Assembly (NCBI GenBank): GCA_016703425.1
Contig: JADJCA010000001.1
Coordinates: 1,054,001 to 1,118,000 of the forward strand
Direction: 5' to 3'
From: Myxococcales bacterium
GTDB taxonomy: Bacteria; Myxococcota_A; Polyangia; Polyangiales; Polyangiaceae
DNA: 64,000 bases
Below are positions 24,414 to 34,101 of the stretch, in pieces; positions within the stretch are counted from its first letter, which is position 1, and each line of letters starts with the position of its first letter. The notes beneath the pieces are model-generated. The model searched no databases. It had not been told where the DNA came from and saw nothing but the letters and a program-made list of their open reading frames with translations. The position numbers were made by a program, and so were the translations under genes.

Positions 24414-25058
24414 ATGGTCCACCACCTTGTGCTCAAAGCTGGCTTGCTGCTCTCGATGGCTCTCTCCGTTGCCTGCAGCGCCGATTCCGGGAATGGAGCC
24501 GGGGGCGGCCCGTCTGCGGCGCCGGTAGGGGCCTCGTCCGGCGTCGCGCTGTCTTCGAGCGAGCAGAGTTCGCTCGCCTTCATTCGAGAAGAAGAAAAGC
24601 TGGCTCGCGACGTCTACGCCGCGCTCGCCGCACATGACCCCATGTTCACGAACATCGGGGCGAGTGAGCAGACCCATATGGACGCCATCGCCACGCTGCT
24701 TACCCGCTATGGCTTGGGCGATCCGGCCGTCGGCAAGGCCGCCGGTGCGTTCACGAACCCCACGCTGCAAAGCCTCTACGACGCCCTCGTGGCGAGCGGC
24801 AACGTCTCGTACGCAGCCGCCCTCACCGTCGGCGTCGAGATCGAGGAGCTCGACATCCACGACATCGACGCCGCCCGAGTCGGGCTCTCACACGAGGATA
24901 TCGCGACGACCTATGACAACCTGACGCGCGGCTCTCGCAATCACTTGCGGTCGTTCTACGCCAAGCTCAAGGCGGCGGGCGGAACGTATTCTCCCAAACA
25001 TCTCGACGCCGCAGCCTTCGAGGCCATCGTCAACTCGGAGACGGAGCGCGGCCGGTAG
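24414..25058 (+). CDS. DUF2202 ferritin-like lipoprotein
   Basis: A 214-residue protein from ATG 24414 with a signal peptide (LLLSMALSVAC, lipobox SVAC), a Gly/Ser linker, and a helical domain starting SSLAFIREEEKLARDVYAAL. The segments NIGASEQTHMDAIATLL and EIEELDIHDID are hallmarks of DUF2202 proteins, which have a ferritin-like four-helix fold with carboxylate/His residues suited to bind metal. Catalytic role unknown. Stands 78 bases after the CcmH-like gene; a role in redox or metal handling in the envelope is possible. Confidence 0.88.
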   Translation: MVHHLVLKAGLLLSMALSVACSADSGNGAGGGPSAAPVGASSGVALSSSEQSSLAFIREEEKLARDVYAALAAHDPMFTNIGASEQTHMDAIATLLTRYGLGDPAVGKAAGAFTNPTLQSLYDALVASGNVSYAAALTVGVEIEELDIHDIDAARVGLSHEDIATTYDNLTRGSRNHLRSFYAKLKAAGGTYSPKHLDAAAFEAIVNSETERGR

Positions 25059-25060
25059 CG

Positions 25061-25474
25061 CTAGCGCGCGCCCGAGCTCGTCGCTGCGTCTCGAAGCGCC
25101 GCCACCGCCAACGCCTCTCGCCGCGCGGCGTCCGAAAGGGGGCTCGCGAGCGTCAGCAGCTCGTAGACCTGCGGTGCATCGACCCGCATCACGAAGGGTT
25201 TGTCCCCTTCGGCGACGCCGGCGGGGAAATACGTCGCGAGCAGGCGCGGGCTCACGAAGTCAAGCGACAGCGAGCGAAGCGCGATGCCAGGTTCGCGCGC
25301 CGAGAACCACTGGAAGAGCGGCGGGCACAAGCGCACGAGCGTCTCGAAGCGCTCGTTCAAGAGATCGACGCCAGGCCCAACGAACGGCGCGCCGTCCTGT
25401 CCCTGCCGGGGGACGACGCGAGCGCGCCGCTCGTGGAGGAGCAGCTTCAGCGAAACGAGCGGAGAGGCGGTCAC
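25061..25474 (-). CDS. Uncharacterised protein downstream of the long Ser/Thr kinase
   Basis: About 137 residues from GTG 25474, 43 bases after the kinase stop. The open frame runs further upstream antisense-like (Arg-rich), so the GTG where normal composition begins is chosen. It reads VSLKLLLHERRARVV, FVGPGVDLLNERFETLVRL and YFPAGVAEGDKPFVMRVDA, with no signal peptide or known motif. Probably co-transcribed with the kinase. Function unknown. Confidence 0.6.
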   Translation of the reverse strand: MTASPLVSLKLLLHERRARVVPRQGQDGAPFVGPGVDLLNERFETLVRLCPPLFQWFSAREPGIALRSLSLDFVSPRLLATYFPAGVAEGDKPFVMRVDAPQVYELLTLASPLSDAARREALAVAALRDAATSSGAR

Positions 25475-25517
25475 GGAGGCCCGATGCGGGATGGCTTGGG
25501 TTCCATCCCGGCCCCAA

Positions 25518-28500
25518 TCAGACGAGGGGCCACTTCGCGCCCAAGAGCGGCAACGCCACGCGGCGGAAGTCGTCGCGGACGCGATCGATGCGCGGCCGGT
25601 TGGCGGGCTCGCGGCGGAGCGTCCAGAAGAGCAGCTCTGCGAGGCCCGACATCCCCGGCTTCGCGGAGAAGTCGCGGAGCCTTGGCGGAAAGCCGTCGTG
25701 CGCCAGGTGAAGCGCGATTTGCGCCGTGTCGTTCGGGGCCTCGAAGAGCATTTGCCCCGTGAGCGCTTCAAAGGCCAAGCAGCCGAAGGCGTAGACGTCA
25801 GCGGCCATCGGCGTGAGCGCCGACGCCTCTTCCGCCGAGGCGGTCCACACTTCGGGCGCGCCATAGGGCCCCGACGCGCAGCCCGGCCTGACGTGGCGTC
25901 CCGCGAGGCCGAAGTCCACGAGCACGCCCGTCTCTCCGCCGCGCAAGACCACGTTGGCCGGCTTCACGTCGAGGTGACCGATCTGCGCCGAGTGCATCGC
26001 CGAGAGGCCCTTCAAGACGTCGTCCAAAATCGAAAGCGAGCGGCCCATGTCGAGGGCGCGCGCTTGGATGACGCGCTCGAAGGTGAGCCCCTCGACCAGC
26101 TCCATGACCAAGATCGGCTTGGGCCGCGCCGCCGTGTCGAAGGTGACGAAGCGCGCCACGTTCGGATGCGTCGGGATCGCCAGGAGCGCCGAGGCCTCGC
26201 TGCGAAAGAGCGCAAGGAACTCGACCTCCGAGAGGAGCCGCGCCGCCTGCGGCGAGTAGTCGGGAACCTTCAGGGCGAAACGCTCCGCCGATTCGTCGTG
26301 GCGATCTTCGACGCGGTTGGCCACGAAGACCGAGCCCGTGCCGCCGGCGCCCAAGGCGCGAAGGATGTAGAACCCCCCGAGCGTGCGGCGCGGCGGAATC
26401 CAAGCCGGAAGCGCGGCCTCTTGGGCGACGCGCACCGCCTTCATCTCTTGGCTCGGGCGGTCGACGGGCACCTCGGCGAGCTTGCCGGCGACGCCCGAGA
26501 CCAGCTCGAGGATCGCCTTGGGCATGACGCTCTCGAGGCTTCGGAGCCAATCGGTGATCCCTTCGGCGCGAAGCCGGTTCGCCTCCTCCGCGCCGGAGAC
26601 CACGCGCGCGGCGGCCACCGCCAACGACGGCCCCTCGACGGCCGACGTCGGCGGAACGCTGCTTCGCTCTGGGTCGAGGCGCCCGCGCGCCCCCAAGACG
26701 AGCTGCGTGATGGAGCCCAAGGCCAGCTCGAGCGAGCTCACGACATCGGAGTCGCCCGACGCGACGGCCTTGAGCGTCGGGGCGCGAAGCAGCGCCGTCA
26801 GCGCCGCACCGACGCGCACGAGCGCGGTGCGGAGCGCCTCGCCACGGCTCGTCGGGATGGCCAGGTCGCGACCGAGAGCATCCAGCGCTTCCAGGCCAAT
26901 GCGCAGCTTCATGACCTCGGGCGGCGGCGTTCGGAGCGATGGCAACATCGAGTCCGGCGGCATGGAGGCGGTCTTCGCGCGGTACCCGAGGAACTCGCCG
27001 TAGCGGTGGAGCGCCTGAACGAGGTCGACGTCCATCGACGCCTCCTCGAGCATTTCGAAGTCACCCTTCTGATCGAAGTGCGTCGCCGCGAGGAGCACCA
27101 CGTCGGCGGGATCGAGGAGGTCTGCGCGAACGAGCGCGTCGAGGGAGCGCGCCAGCGCTGCGATGAGCGTTCGACGAAACGCCGGCGGCGGACCTTGGCT
27201 CGCGCTCTCCAAGAGCGAGCTTGCCACGTTGGCCCAGCGGCGCCGATGGCTCGCGTCGCGGTCGTCGGCACCGACCTCGCCGTCGACGAGATGCACGAGG
27301 GTGCGGAGGCGGCGGAACCGAAGCGTCGGGTGTTGATCGGCGCCGGTCGCGCTCTTCTCGGCGGCCAAGATGAAGAGGCCCACCCGCTCGCGCAGACCAT
27401 CGAGCGACTCGGTAAGGGCCTTCGTGTCGTCGGCGGCGCCCTTGGTGGGCGTGCCGAGACGGAGCAGGAGGTCGAGCGTTCCGCGTTCGAGGATCGCCAG
27501 GTCAAGGTCGCGAAGGCGCGTCGTACCGGTGCGACGCGCAGAGGCGCCTTCGCCGCCAGGTCCCAGCTCGTCGAGCTCGCGGAGCGCCTCGTCGATGCGC
27601 TCGATGACGTCGCGCGACGCCGCGTGCGCCGCCTTCGCGCCGCTGTGCGAGTAGGCCGAGAGGGCCGACGCCACGCGCTGCCGCAACGAGCCTTCCGGAA
27701 CGCTCGAGAGCTCGGTCGCCAACTCGGCGCGAAGGGCGCGCTCCGCGTCGTCGTCGCTCTTGGCGTCGCCGAGCGCTCGGCGCGAAAGCTCAGCGGCCGC
27801 GTGCATCAGCTCGGGCACCGGGTTGTCGAAGCCCACGAGCTCGGCCCGCAGCTCCGCGAGGCTCTCGCCGACCTCGACGGGCGCGCGGCGAGCCACGAGC
27901 AACAGCGCCTCTTTCGTCGCTTCCGGCTCGGCCTCCGCGGCGCGCGCGAGGCCCCACGAGATCGTGGCGGCGGTCCCCGGATCGCGCTCGAGGACGGGGC
28001 CCTTGGACGAGCTGCTTCAAGAGACGAAGGGCTTGCTCGGGGCGGACCGCGATCATGGCGCCCGCCGACGTCGCCGCGCGGCGCCAGTCGGTGGCGCCTC
28101 GCTCCGGGCGGAGCCCCGTGGTGACGGCTTCTTCCAGCTCGGGCATGAACGGCGCGAGCAGGCCGCGGGCCGTCGCGATATGGCGCCAGACGAGCGACTC
28201 GCGATCCTCGATGAGCCGCTTCCAGGCTTCCTTCACGGCGTCGCTGCGGAAGACGCGGAGCGCGTGATCTTCGCCCGACAGCGCACGTCGAGACACCTCG
28301 CGGGCGGCCCGCTCGATGAGCCGGGCGGCGAACCGTCGACTGTGGAGCGAGCCGGTCGACGGAGCCCCGAGCCACTCGCGGGCGAGCTCGCGGCCTGACG
28401 CGAGACCGAGGGCCAAGGCGCCGTCGCGAACCCCCGCCGCGAGCGGCAAGTCGCTGACGAGGCCCACACGGGCGCGCACCGCGGCGCTGCCGAGGCCTTT

Positions 28501-28890
28501 GCCCCCGCTCAGCGCCATGCGCGTCGCCATGGCGACGAAGGTCTCGGCGTTGCCGCCGTGGAGGCGCGAGACCACGCGGCGCCCGAGCTCGCGTTGCTCG
28601 GTGCCAACGGGCAGCGCTGCCGCGAGGGCGTAGAGCGCGACGCCGGCCGCCGGCGCCGCCAACCAATCGAGGTCGTCGACGAGGCCGGCGGCGAGGGCTG
28701 CCTGAACGCCGCGAGCGAGCGCGTCGGGGTTCAGCGCTTCAAGCGGACTGGGGCCATCCTCCGCGCCGAAGCGACCGAGCGTGGCCATGGACTGGCGCCA
28801 CGTGCTTCGTCGTTCGACGGGATCGGTGACCTTGTGGAGCTCGACGAGCTCTCCGACGTACGCCCAGGGCCCCTTCACGCTACCGACCAC
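25518..28890 (-). CDS. Very long Ser/Thr protein kinase with N-terminal helical region; frameshift near 28010
   Basis: Two minus-strand frames that are both clearly coding join near 28010 to one gene of about 1120 codons. The first frame starts at GTG 28890, with AAGGAG 12 bases upstream, and reads VVGSVKGPWAYVGEL; it runs to RLLKQLVQ. The second continues GPVLERDPGTAATISWGLA. The joined N-terminal 790 residues are helical and repeat-like without a named domain. The C-terminus is a Hanks-type kinase with LGAGGTGSVF, lysine in FALKV, HLDVKPAN (catalytic Asp present), DFGLA and GAPE, so it looks active. The sequence has one base too many at CAAGGGCCCC, which could be a sequencing error, a real mutation or recoding. 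No membrane helix is evident. Likely operon with 25061-25474. Confidence 0.78.
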
Positions 28891-28940
28891 GTTATCAGGA
28901 CACTCCTTCGGAGCGCCACAATCGCTCAGGGGCGCCTCCG

Positions 28941-29011
28941 TCGGGGCGTGGTTCGGGGCGTGGTCGGGGCGGGGTCGGGGCGCGGTCGGGGCGCGGTTCC
29001 GGGCCGTGGTC
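28941..29011. repeat. Tandem TCGGGGCG(T/C)GG units between divergent genes
   Basis: Five to six imperfect 11-12 base units in the 267-base gap separating the kinase gene (minus) from the ABC-F gene (plus). It may be a slippage-prone tract or a regulatory array; no promoter could be fixed. Confidence 0.65.
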
Positions 29012-29157
29012 TTTGCAGAGACCGGGGCAAAGGTCGGAGGCGGCGTCCGGCAAAGCGCGGCGCCCTTCGCCGCGGCTTTTCGCGGGCCCCAGCCGGTCAG
29101 GACCCGTGGTAGATCGACGCCGACCGGCAAACGCGCGCCGGCTCCCCCGAGGTTTCC

Positions 29158-30858
29158 GTGATCCTGCTCGACAAAGTCACCAAGCGATTCGGTCCGAAGA
29201 TCCTGTTCACCGACGTGAGCATGCAGTTTGACCCCGGCAAGCGTTACGGCCTGACGGGGGCCAACGGCGCCGGCAAGTCGACGCTGCTGAAGATGCTGTC
29301 GGGCATCGAGGACACCGATACGGGCACCATCTCGATCCCCGGCAAGCTTCGGCTCGGCGTTCTCAAACAGAACCACTACGAATACGACGCGCAGCGCATC
29401 CTCGACGCCGTCTTGATGGGCAACAAGCCCCTCTGGGAGGCGATGAGCGAGAAGGAGACGCTCCTCGCCGGCGAGGTCACCGACGAGGTGGGCATGCGCC
29501 TCGCCGAACTCGAAGGGGTCATCGCCGAAGAGAACGGCTACACCGCCGAGAGCGACGCGGCGGAGCTGCTCGTGGGTCTGGGCATCCCGTCGGACGTCCA
29601 CGCCCGGCCGATGAACACCTTGGCCTCCGGCTACAAGCTGCGCGTCCTCATCGCGCAGGTGCTCTTCGGACGCCCCGACGTCCTCCTGCTCGACGAGCCC
29701 ACCAACCACTTGGACCTCGAGTCGATCCGTTGGCTCGAGAAGTTCCTGCTCGATTACAAAGGCACGCTCGTGGTCGTCTCCCACGACCGCCACTTCTTGA
29801 ACGCCATGGCGACGCACATCGCCGACGTCGACTACCAGACGATCATGATCTACACCGGCGGCTACGACGACTTCGTCGAGCAGAAGTATGAGAACAAGCA
29901 GCGCGCCGAGCAGCAGAACGCCGCCGCTGGCAAGAAGATCGACGAGCTAAAGGGCTTCGTGCAGCGCTTCGGCGCCCACAAGTCCAAGTCGAGCCAGGCG
30001 CAGAGCCGCCTCAAGCAGATCGAAAAGCTCGAAGAGCAAATGGAAGCGCGCGGCGGCAAACGCACGAGCCTCGTTCGGCCCTTCATCCGCTTCGAGGTCG
30101 ACAAGCCGAGCGGGCGCGACGTGCTCCGCATGGAAGGCGTGAACCACGCCTTCGGCAAGAAAGAGATCTTCAAGGACCTCTCGCTCAACGTGAACCGTGG
30201 CGATCGCATCGCCGTCATTGGCCAGAGCGGCATCGGCAAGTCGACGCTCCTCAAGCTCATGGTCGGGGCCTTCGCGGACCTCGACAACGACACGCGCTCG
30301 TTCGTGCTGTCGCCCGACAAGGGCGACGTGCGCTGGGGCCACGACACGAGCGTCGGCTACTTCGCGCAAGACCACCACGAGGCCATCGGCGCCACCGCGA
30401 AGGGCCTCACGGCCTACGACTGGCTCTACCAATTCGACGAGTCCGCCACCAAGGAGAACGTCCGCGGAACCCTCGGAAGGCTCCTCTTCTCCGGCGACGC
30501 GGCCCTCAAGCAAACGGAGGCCCTCTCCGGCGGCGAGTGCGCACGCCTCATGTTGGCCAAGCTGCTCTTGCTGAAGAACAACGTCCTCATCCTCGACGAG
30601 CCGACGAACCACCTCGACATCGAGTCCATCGAGGGGTTGCTCGACGGCCTTCAACCCTTCAAGGGCACCATCGTCTTCGTGAGCCACGACCGCCACTTCG
30701 TGGGCTCACTGGCGAACCGCATCTTCGAGCTCCGCCCAAGCGCGGGCGACGAGACCCACGGCACCGGCGAGACGCGTCAGGCGGCGGAGCTCGTCGTCTA
30801 CGGCGGCGCCTACGACGAATACCTCGAGCGCGAGGGCCGGGACTTCACCCGGCAATAG
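29158..30858 (+). CDS. ABC-F family ATPase (YbiT-like)
   Basis: A 566-residue soluble protein from GTG 29158 with two ABC ATPase domains and no membrane segments. Domain 1 has Walker A GANGAGKST, signature LASGYKLR and Walker B LLLDEPTNHLD. The linker (about 235-310) is the charged helical P-site-type insertion. Domain 2 has GQSGIGKST, signature LSGGECAR and LILDEPTNHLD. The atypical first signature matches YbiT-type ABC-F factors. ABC-F proteins bind the ribosomal E site and rescue or regulate translation; this subclass is not specifically an antibiotic-resistance factor. Start GTG is chosen because the domain begins immediately. Confidence 0.95.
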   Translation: MILLDKVTKRFGPKILFTDVSMQFDPGKRYGLTGANGAGKSTLLKMLSGIEDTDTGTISIPGKLRLGVLKQNHYEYDAQRILDAVLMGNKPLWEAMSEKETLLAGEVTDEVGMRLAELEGVIAEENGYTAESDAAELLVGLGIPSDVHARPMNTLASGYKLRVLIAQVLFGRPDVLLLDEPTNHLDLESIRWLEKFLLDYKGTLVVVSHDRHFLNAMATHIADVDYQTIMIYTGGYDDFVEQKYENKQRAEQQNAAAGKKIDELKGFVQRFGAHKSKSSQAQSRLKQIEKLEEQMEARGGKRTSLVRPFIRFEVDKPSGRDVLRMEGVNHAFGKKEIFKDLSLNVNRGDRIAVIGQSGIGKSTLLKLMVGAFADLDNDTRSFVLSPDKGDVRWGHDTSVGYFAQDHHEAIGATAKGLTAYDWLYQFDESATKENVRGTLGRLLFSGDAALKQTEALSGGECARLMLAKLLLLKNNVLILDEPTNHLDIESIEGLLDGLQPFKGTIVFVSHDRHFVGSLANRIFELRPSAGDETHGTGETRQAAELVVYGGAYDEYLEREGRDFTRQ

Positions 30859-30927
30859 GCCTACGGCGGCGCGACATCGACGCCGGAGGGCGCAGAGCCA
30901 CACCGCACGAACGCCGGCCCCCGCCGC

Positions 30928-32814
30928 TCACGCCTCCAGGCGGCGACGGCGGGCCGTGATCTCGCGACCGACGAGGCGGAGGATGTCGGCCTCCGTCATG
31001 GGCTTGTAGAGCACGGGCACGCCGCGCATCACCGGGTCGTTCGAATCGCTGACGTCGGCGAACCCGGTCATGAACACGAGCGCCGGGGCGCCCGCCCCAG
31101 CCGCGAGCGAACGCGCCAGCTCCACACCGCCCATGATGGGCATGCGAACGTCGGTGAGCACGAGCTCAACGGTCGGCTGCTCCTCGAGCACCGCCAGCGC
31201 CTCACGACCGTGTTTGGCCTCCCACACGGTGGCTCCGGCGCTGCGCAACGCCCGCGCCACCACGCGCCTCAAGGCCTCCATGTCCTCGACGACGAGGACT
31301 TGCGCCCCCACGGGGAGCGGCGCCCGCAGCGACGGCGGCGCCATGCTGTAGCGACTCGACGGGATGTCCCGCGTCGGCAAGCGGAGGACGAAGGTGGCAC
31401 CAGAGCCGAGCTCGCTCTCCACGTGCACTGTGCCGCCGTGTTGCTGCACGGTGCCGTAGACGGCGGCGAGCCCGAGCCCGGTGCCGCGTCCGAGCTCCTT
31501 CGTCGTGAAGTAAGGCTCGAAGATGCGCGGCAGGTGCTCGGCGGCGATGCCTGCACCGTCGTCGCTGACCGCCAGCCGCGCGACCTCCTCGCTCCCCTCA
31601 CCTTCCAGCGTGAGCGCGACCTTGATGTGACCTGCGTCGGTAACCGCATCCTTCGCGTTCACGAGGATGTTGAGGAGCGAGCTCTCGAGTTGAGCGTCGT
31701 CGCCTTCGACGTAGATCGGCTCGTCCGGCAAGACGACCTCGACGGTGATGGTGCCGGCGAGGCCCGTGAAGAGCAGCGCGGTCCGTCGCACGACGCCCGT
31801 CAGCTCGACGGGCTTGAACGTCGTCGGGTGGCGCCGCGCGAAGGACAAGAGCTGGCGCGTGAGGTTCGCGCATCGATCGATGGCGTCGAGGGCCGGCGTC
31901 AGCGCCGCCGGTGAATCGAGGCCGCGACGCTGGACCTGCGCCAACTGCAGACCCATGGCCGTGAGGTAGTTGTTGAAGTCGTGGGCGACGCCGGCGGCAA
32001 GGCTGCCGATGGCCTCCATCTTCGCGGCGTGCCTGAGCTGCTCTTCGAGCTCCACACGCGCCGTCACGTCGATGGCCACGCCAACGACGCGCGGGCCTTG
32101 GGGCCCCTTCGTGAGGTGCCCTCGCGACTCCACATGGCGCACGCTGCCGTCGGGCCTCACGATGCGCACGTACAGCGGTGGCGGCGTCTCGCCGTTGGCG
32201 ATGCGTTGAAGCCACTCGCCGCGACGAGGCCGATCCTCAGGAAGAATGAACCGCTCGGCATCGTCGCTGGGTGTCCCCGGTGGCACGCCCAAGAGCGCCC
32301 TCACTTCGTCGGACCACTCCACGGCGCCCGTTTGCAGGTCGAAGGCGAAGGAGCCGACGCCAGCCCACCTTTGCGTGTCGGCCAAGCGTTCGAGCGTTTG
32401 CTCGAGCTCGCGGGTCGCGGCCGCTTGTGCCGTGACGTCGACGAGAGTGCCGATCACGCGCACGAGCCGCCCCTCGTTGTCACGTTTGACGATGGCGTGA
32501 CCGCGCAATTGGCGCTCGCGCCCATCGGGCAAGACGATTCGGTAGACGACGGGCGGGACGTCGACGCCAGCGACCATTTGTGTGAACGCTTCCGTGACGC
32601 GCGCGCGGTCGTCCTCGTGGACGCGGATAAAAAACTGGCCCGCCTCGATCGGCTGCTCGGGGTCGAAGCCGAGGAGCGCGATCATGCCCAGCGACCACTG
32701 GACCGTCCCCGTTGGTTGCCAGACAAACGTGCCGAGCGAGGCCGCGCGCTCCACCTCAGGGAGGAGGTCGAACTCCCCCGTGGGGAGGAGGTGCGTGACG
32801 ATGCGACCCGGCAC
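30928..32814 (-). CDS. Hybrid histidine kinase: PAS-PAS-HisKA-HATPase-receiver
   Basis: A 628-residue cytoplasmic sensor from GTG 32814, which has GGAGG 5 bases upstream. Two PAS domains (about 20-145 and 150-270) precede HisKA with H-box AAGVAHDFNNYLTAMG, HATPase motifs NILVNAKDAV, DDGAGI, FEPYFTT and GTGLGLA, and a receiver with Asp in VLTDVRMPIM and Lys in LYKPM. All catalytic residues are present. Architecture is the same as the kinase at 7728, but the two are diverged. The DUF362 gene ends only 14 bases upstream, so co-transcription is likely. Confidence 0.93.
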   Translation of the reverse strand: MPGRIVTHLLPTGEFDLLPEVERAASLGTFVWQPTGTVQWSLGMIALLGFDPEQPIEAGQFFIRVHEDDRARVTEAFTQMVAGVDVPPVVYRIVLPDGRERQLRGHAIVKRDNEGRLVRVIGTLVDVTAQAAATRELEQTLERLADTQRWAGVGSFAFDLQTGAVEWSDEVRALLGVPPGTPSDDAERFILPEDRPRRGEWLQRIANGETPPPLYVRIVRPDGSVRHVESRGHLTKGPQGPRVVGVAIDVTARVELEEQLRHAAKMEAIGSLAAGVAHDFNNYLTAMGLQLAQVQRRGLDSPAALTPALDAIDRCANLTRQLLSFARRHPTTFKPVELTGVVRRTALLFTGLAGTITVEVVLPDEPIYVEGDDAQLESSLLNILVNAKDAVTDAGHIKVALTLEGEGSEEVARLAVSDDGAGIAAEHLPRIFEPYFTTKELGRGTGLGLAAVYGTVQQHGGTVHVESELGSGATFVLRLPTRDIPSSRYSMAPPSLRAPLPVGAQVLVVEDMEALRRVVARALRSAGATVWEAKHGREALAVLEEQPTVELVLTDVRMPIMGGVELARSLAAGAGAPALVFMTGFADVSDSNDPVMRGVPVLYKPMTEADILRLVGREITARRRRLEA

Positions 32815-32828
32815 GAGTCCCTCCGATC

Positions 32829-33974
32829 CTAGGCGCTGGCGCTCGCAGCGCCGCCGGAGGTCTTTTTCATGAGCCGGTCGGCTTCGCCCCTTTCGTAGGC
32901 GCCGAAGAGCTGCCCCCAGTGCGTGTCGCGCTTCCAGTCCTCGAAGGTCTTCTTGTCCTTCAGCGGCCAGCGGTAATAGTCGTGGTACGCCTCGCTCCCG
33001 AAGATGAAGACGTTCACGAGCGGCGTGTGGAAGAAGATCTTCTGAAAGCGCTTCATGGGGCCGAACCACATGAGGTCACCGACCTTGCTGGCGCCGTTGT
33101 CGCCCACCTGAAAGCCCCAGCTCTCCTTTGAGATGTCGTCGCCGACGATCTCGATGTCGCGCGGGTCGCCGACGCCGAGGCCGTCGTCGTGGGCCACCTT
33201 GATGAACTCGAGGCTCATGGGATCGAAGCCCATCATCTTGGCCGCGACGGCGTCGATGGCCGTCTGATCCGACGACGCGAGCATGTAGTCCTTGATGACC
33301 GGGAACATGGTGCGCGGGCCGGGACCGTTGCCCGCCGTCGTGCCGTCCATCACGGCGAAGAGACCCGAGTGGATCTCCTTCTGGATCGCGAGCAGGTCGA
33401 CGAGCGTCTTGTGAATCCACGAGTGCGTGTAGTGACGCTTCGTGTTGAGCAGGCCGCCGAAGGCGTTCTTCATGGCGCCGGTGGTGGTCGTGTAGATGTG
33501 GCACTTCACCGTGGGCAGGTGAAGGATGTTCTTGCCGAAGAAGTAGTCGGGGATGCGGATGCCTTCGGGGAAGATCTTGTGCAAGACGTGCATCTTCGCC
33601 TTGGGCCGGTACTCGACCCACTTCATGTCGTTCTCGCGGAAGTTGTAGAGAACGGGGATCGCGTACTTCTTGAAGAGCGGGACGTAGTTGTTGAGGTCCT
33701 CGCCCTTGAAGGCGTTGGTGACGACGGTCTTGTTCTGCACGCAGGTGATGTCGCCGAGGCCCGCGTTCTTGAGCGCGAGGATCGTTCCTTCCATCTGCCA
33801 CGGCGTCGTGTTGGCTCCCGGGAACGGGTAGTGCCACGAGATGTTGTCCTTCAGGATCGTCGTCTTGCCCTTCTCGAGCGCCGACTTCATGTCCGCGAGC
33901 TCGCAGAGCCGCTCGATGTCCGTGAGGATCGTCTCGGGCTTGACCTTGATTACGGAAACCTTCGCCTTCGCCAT
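32829..33974 (-). CDS. DUF362 domain protein
   Basis: A 381-residue protein starting MAKAKVSVIKVKPE at ATG 33974, with GAGG 8 bases upstream (ATG 33980 is six bases earlier). DUF362 features include TTILKDNISWHYPFPGANT, FGKNILHLPTVKCH, GAMKNAFGGLL and the late MDGTTAGNGPGP and DYMLASSDQTAID segments. The family is found in Fe-S and anaerobic metabolism contexts and lacks a firm biochemical role. No CxxC ferredoxin module is visible here, so it is the short form. It precedes the hybrid kinase gene by 14 bases. Confidence 0.88.
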   Translation of the reverse strand: MAKAKVSVIKVKPETILTDIERLCELADMKSALEKGKTTILKDNISWHYPFPGANTTPWQMEGTILALKNAGLGDITCVQNKTVVTNAFKGEDLNNYVPLFKKYAIPVLYNFRENDMKWVEYRPKAKMHVLHKIFPEGIRIPDYFFGKNILHLPTVKCHIYTTTTGAMKNAFGGLLNTKRHYTHSWIHKTLVDLLAIQKEIHSGLFAVMDGTTAGNGPGPRTMFPVIKDYMLASSDQTAIDAVAAKMMGFDPMSLEFIKVAHDDGLGVGDPRDIEIVGDDISKESWGFQVGDNGASKVGDLMWFGPMKRFQKIFFHTPLVNVFIFGSEAYHDYYRWPLKDKKTFEDWKRDTHWGQLFGAYERGEADRLMKKTSGGAASASA

Positions 33975-34101
33975 CGCCATGTCCTCGGAGTGTCCGGCGG
34001 AAGGGTGTTCCACCGGGCTGTTCGTTGAGGCGCGCACTATAGCAAGAACGCCGGCCGCGGAGCGCCGACGAGCGCGGCGGAGGCCGGAAAGCACCGACGC
34101 C

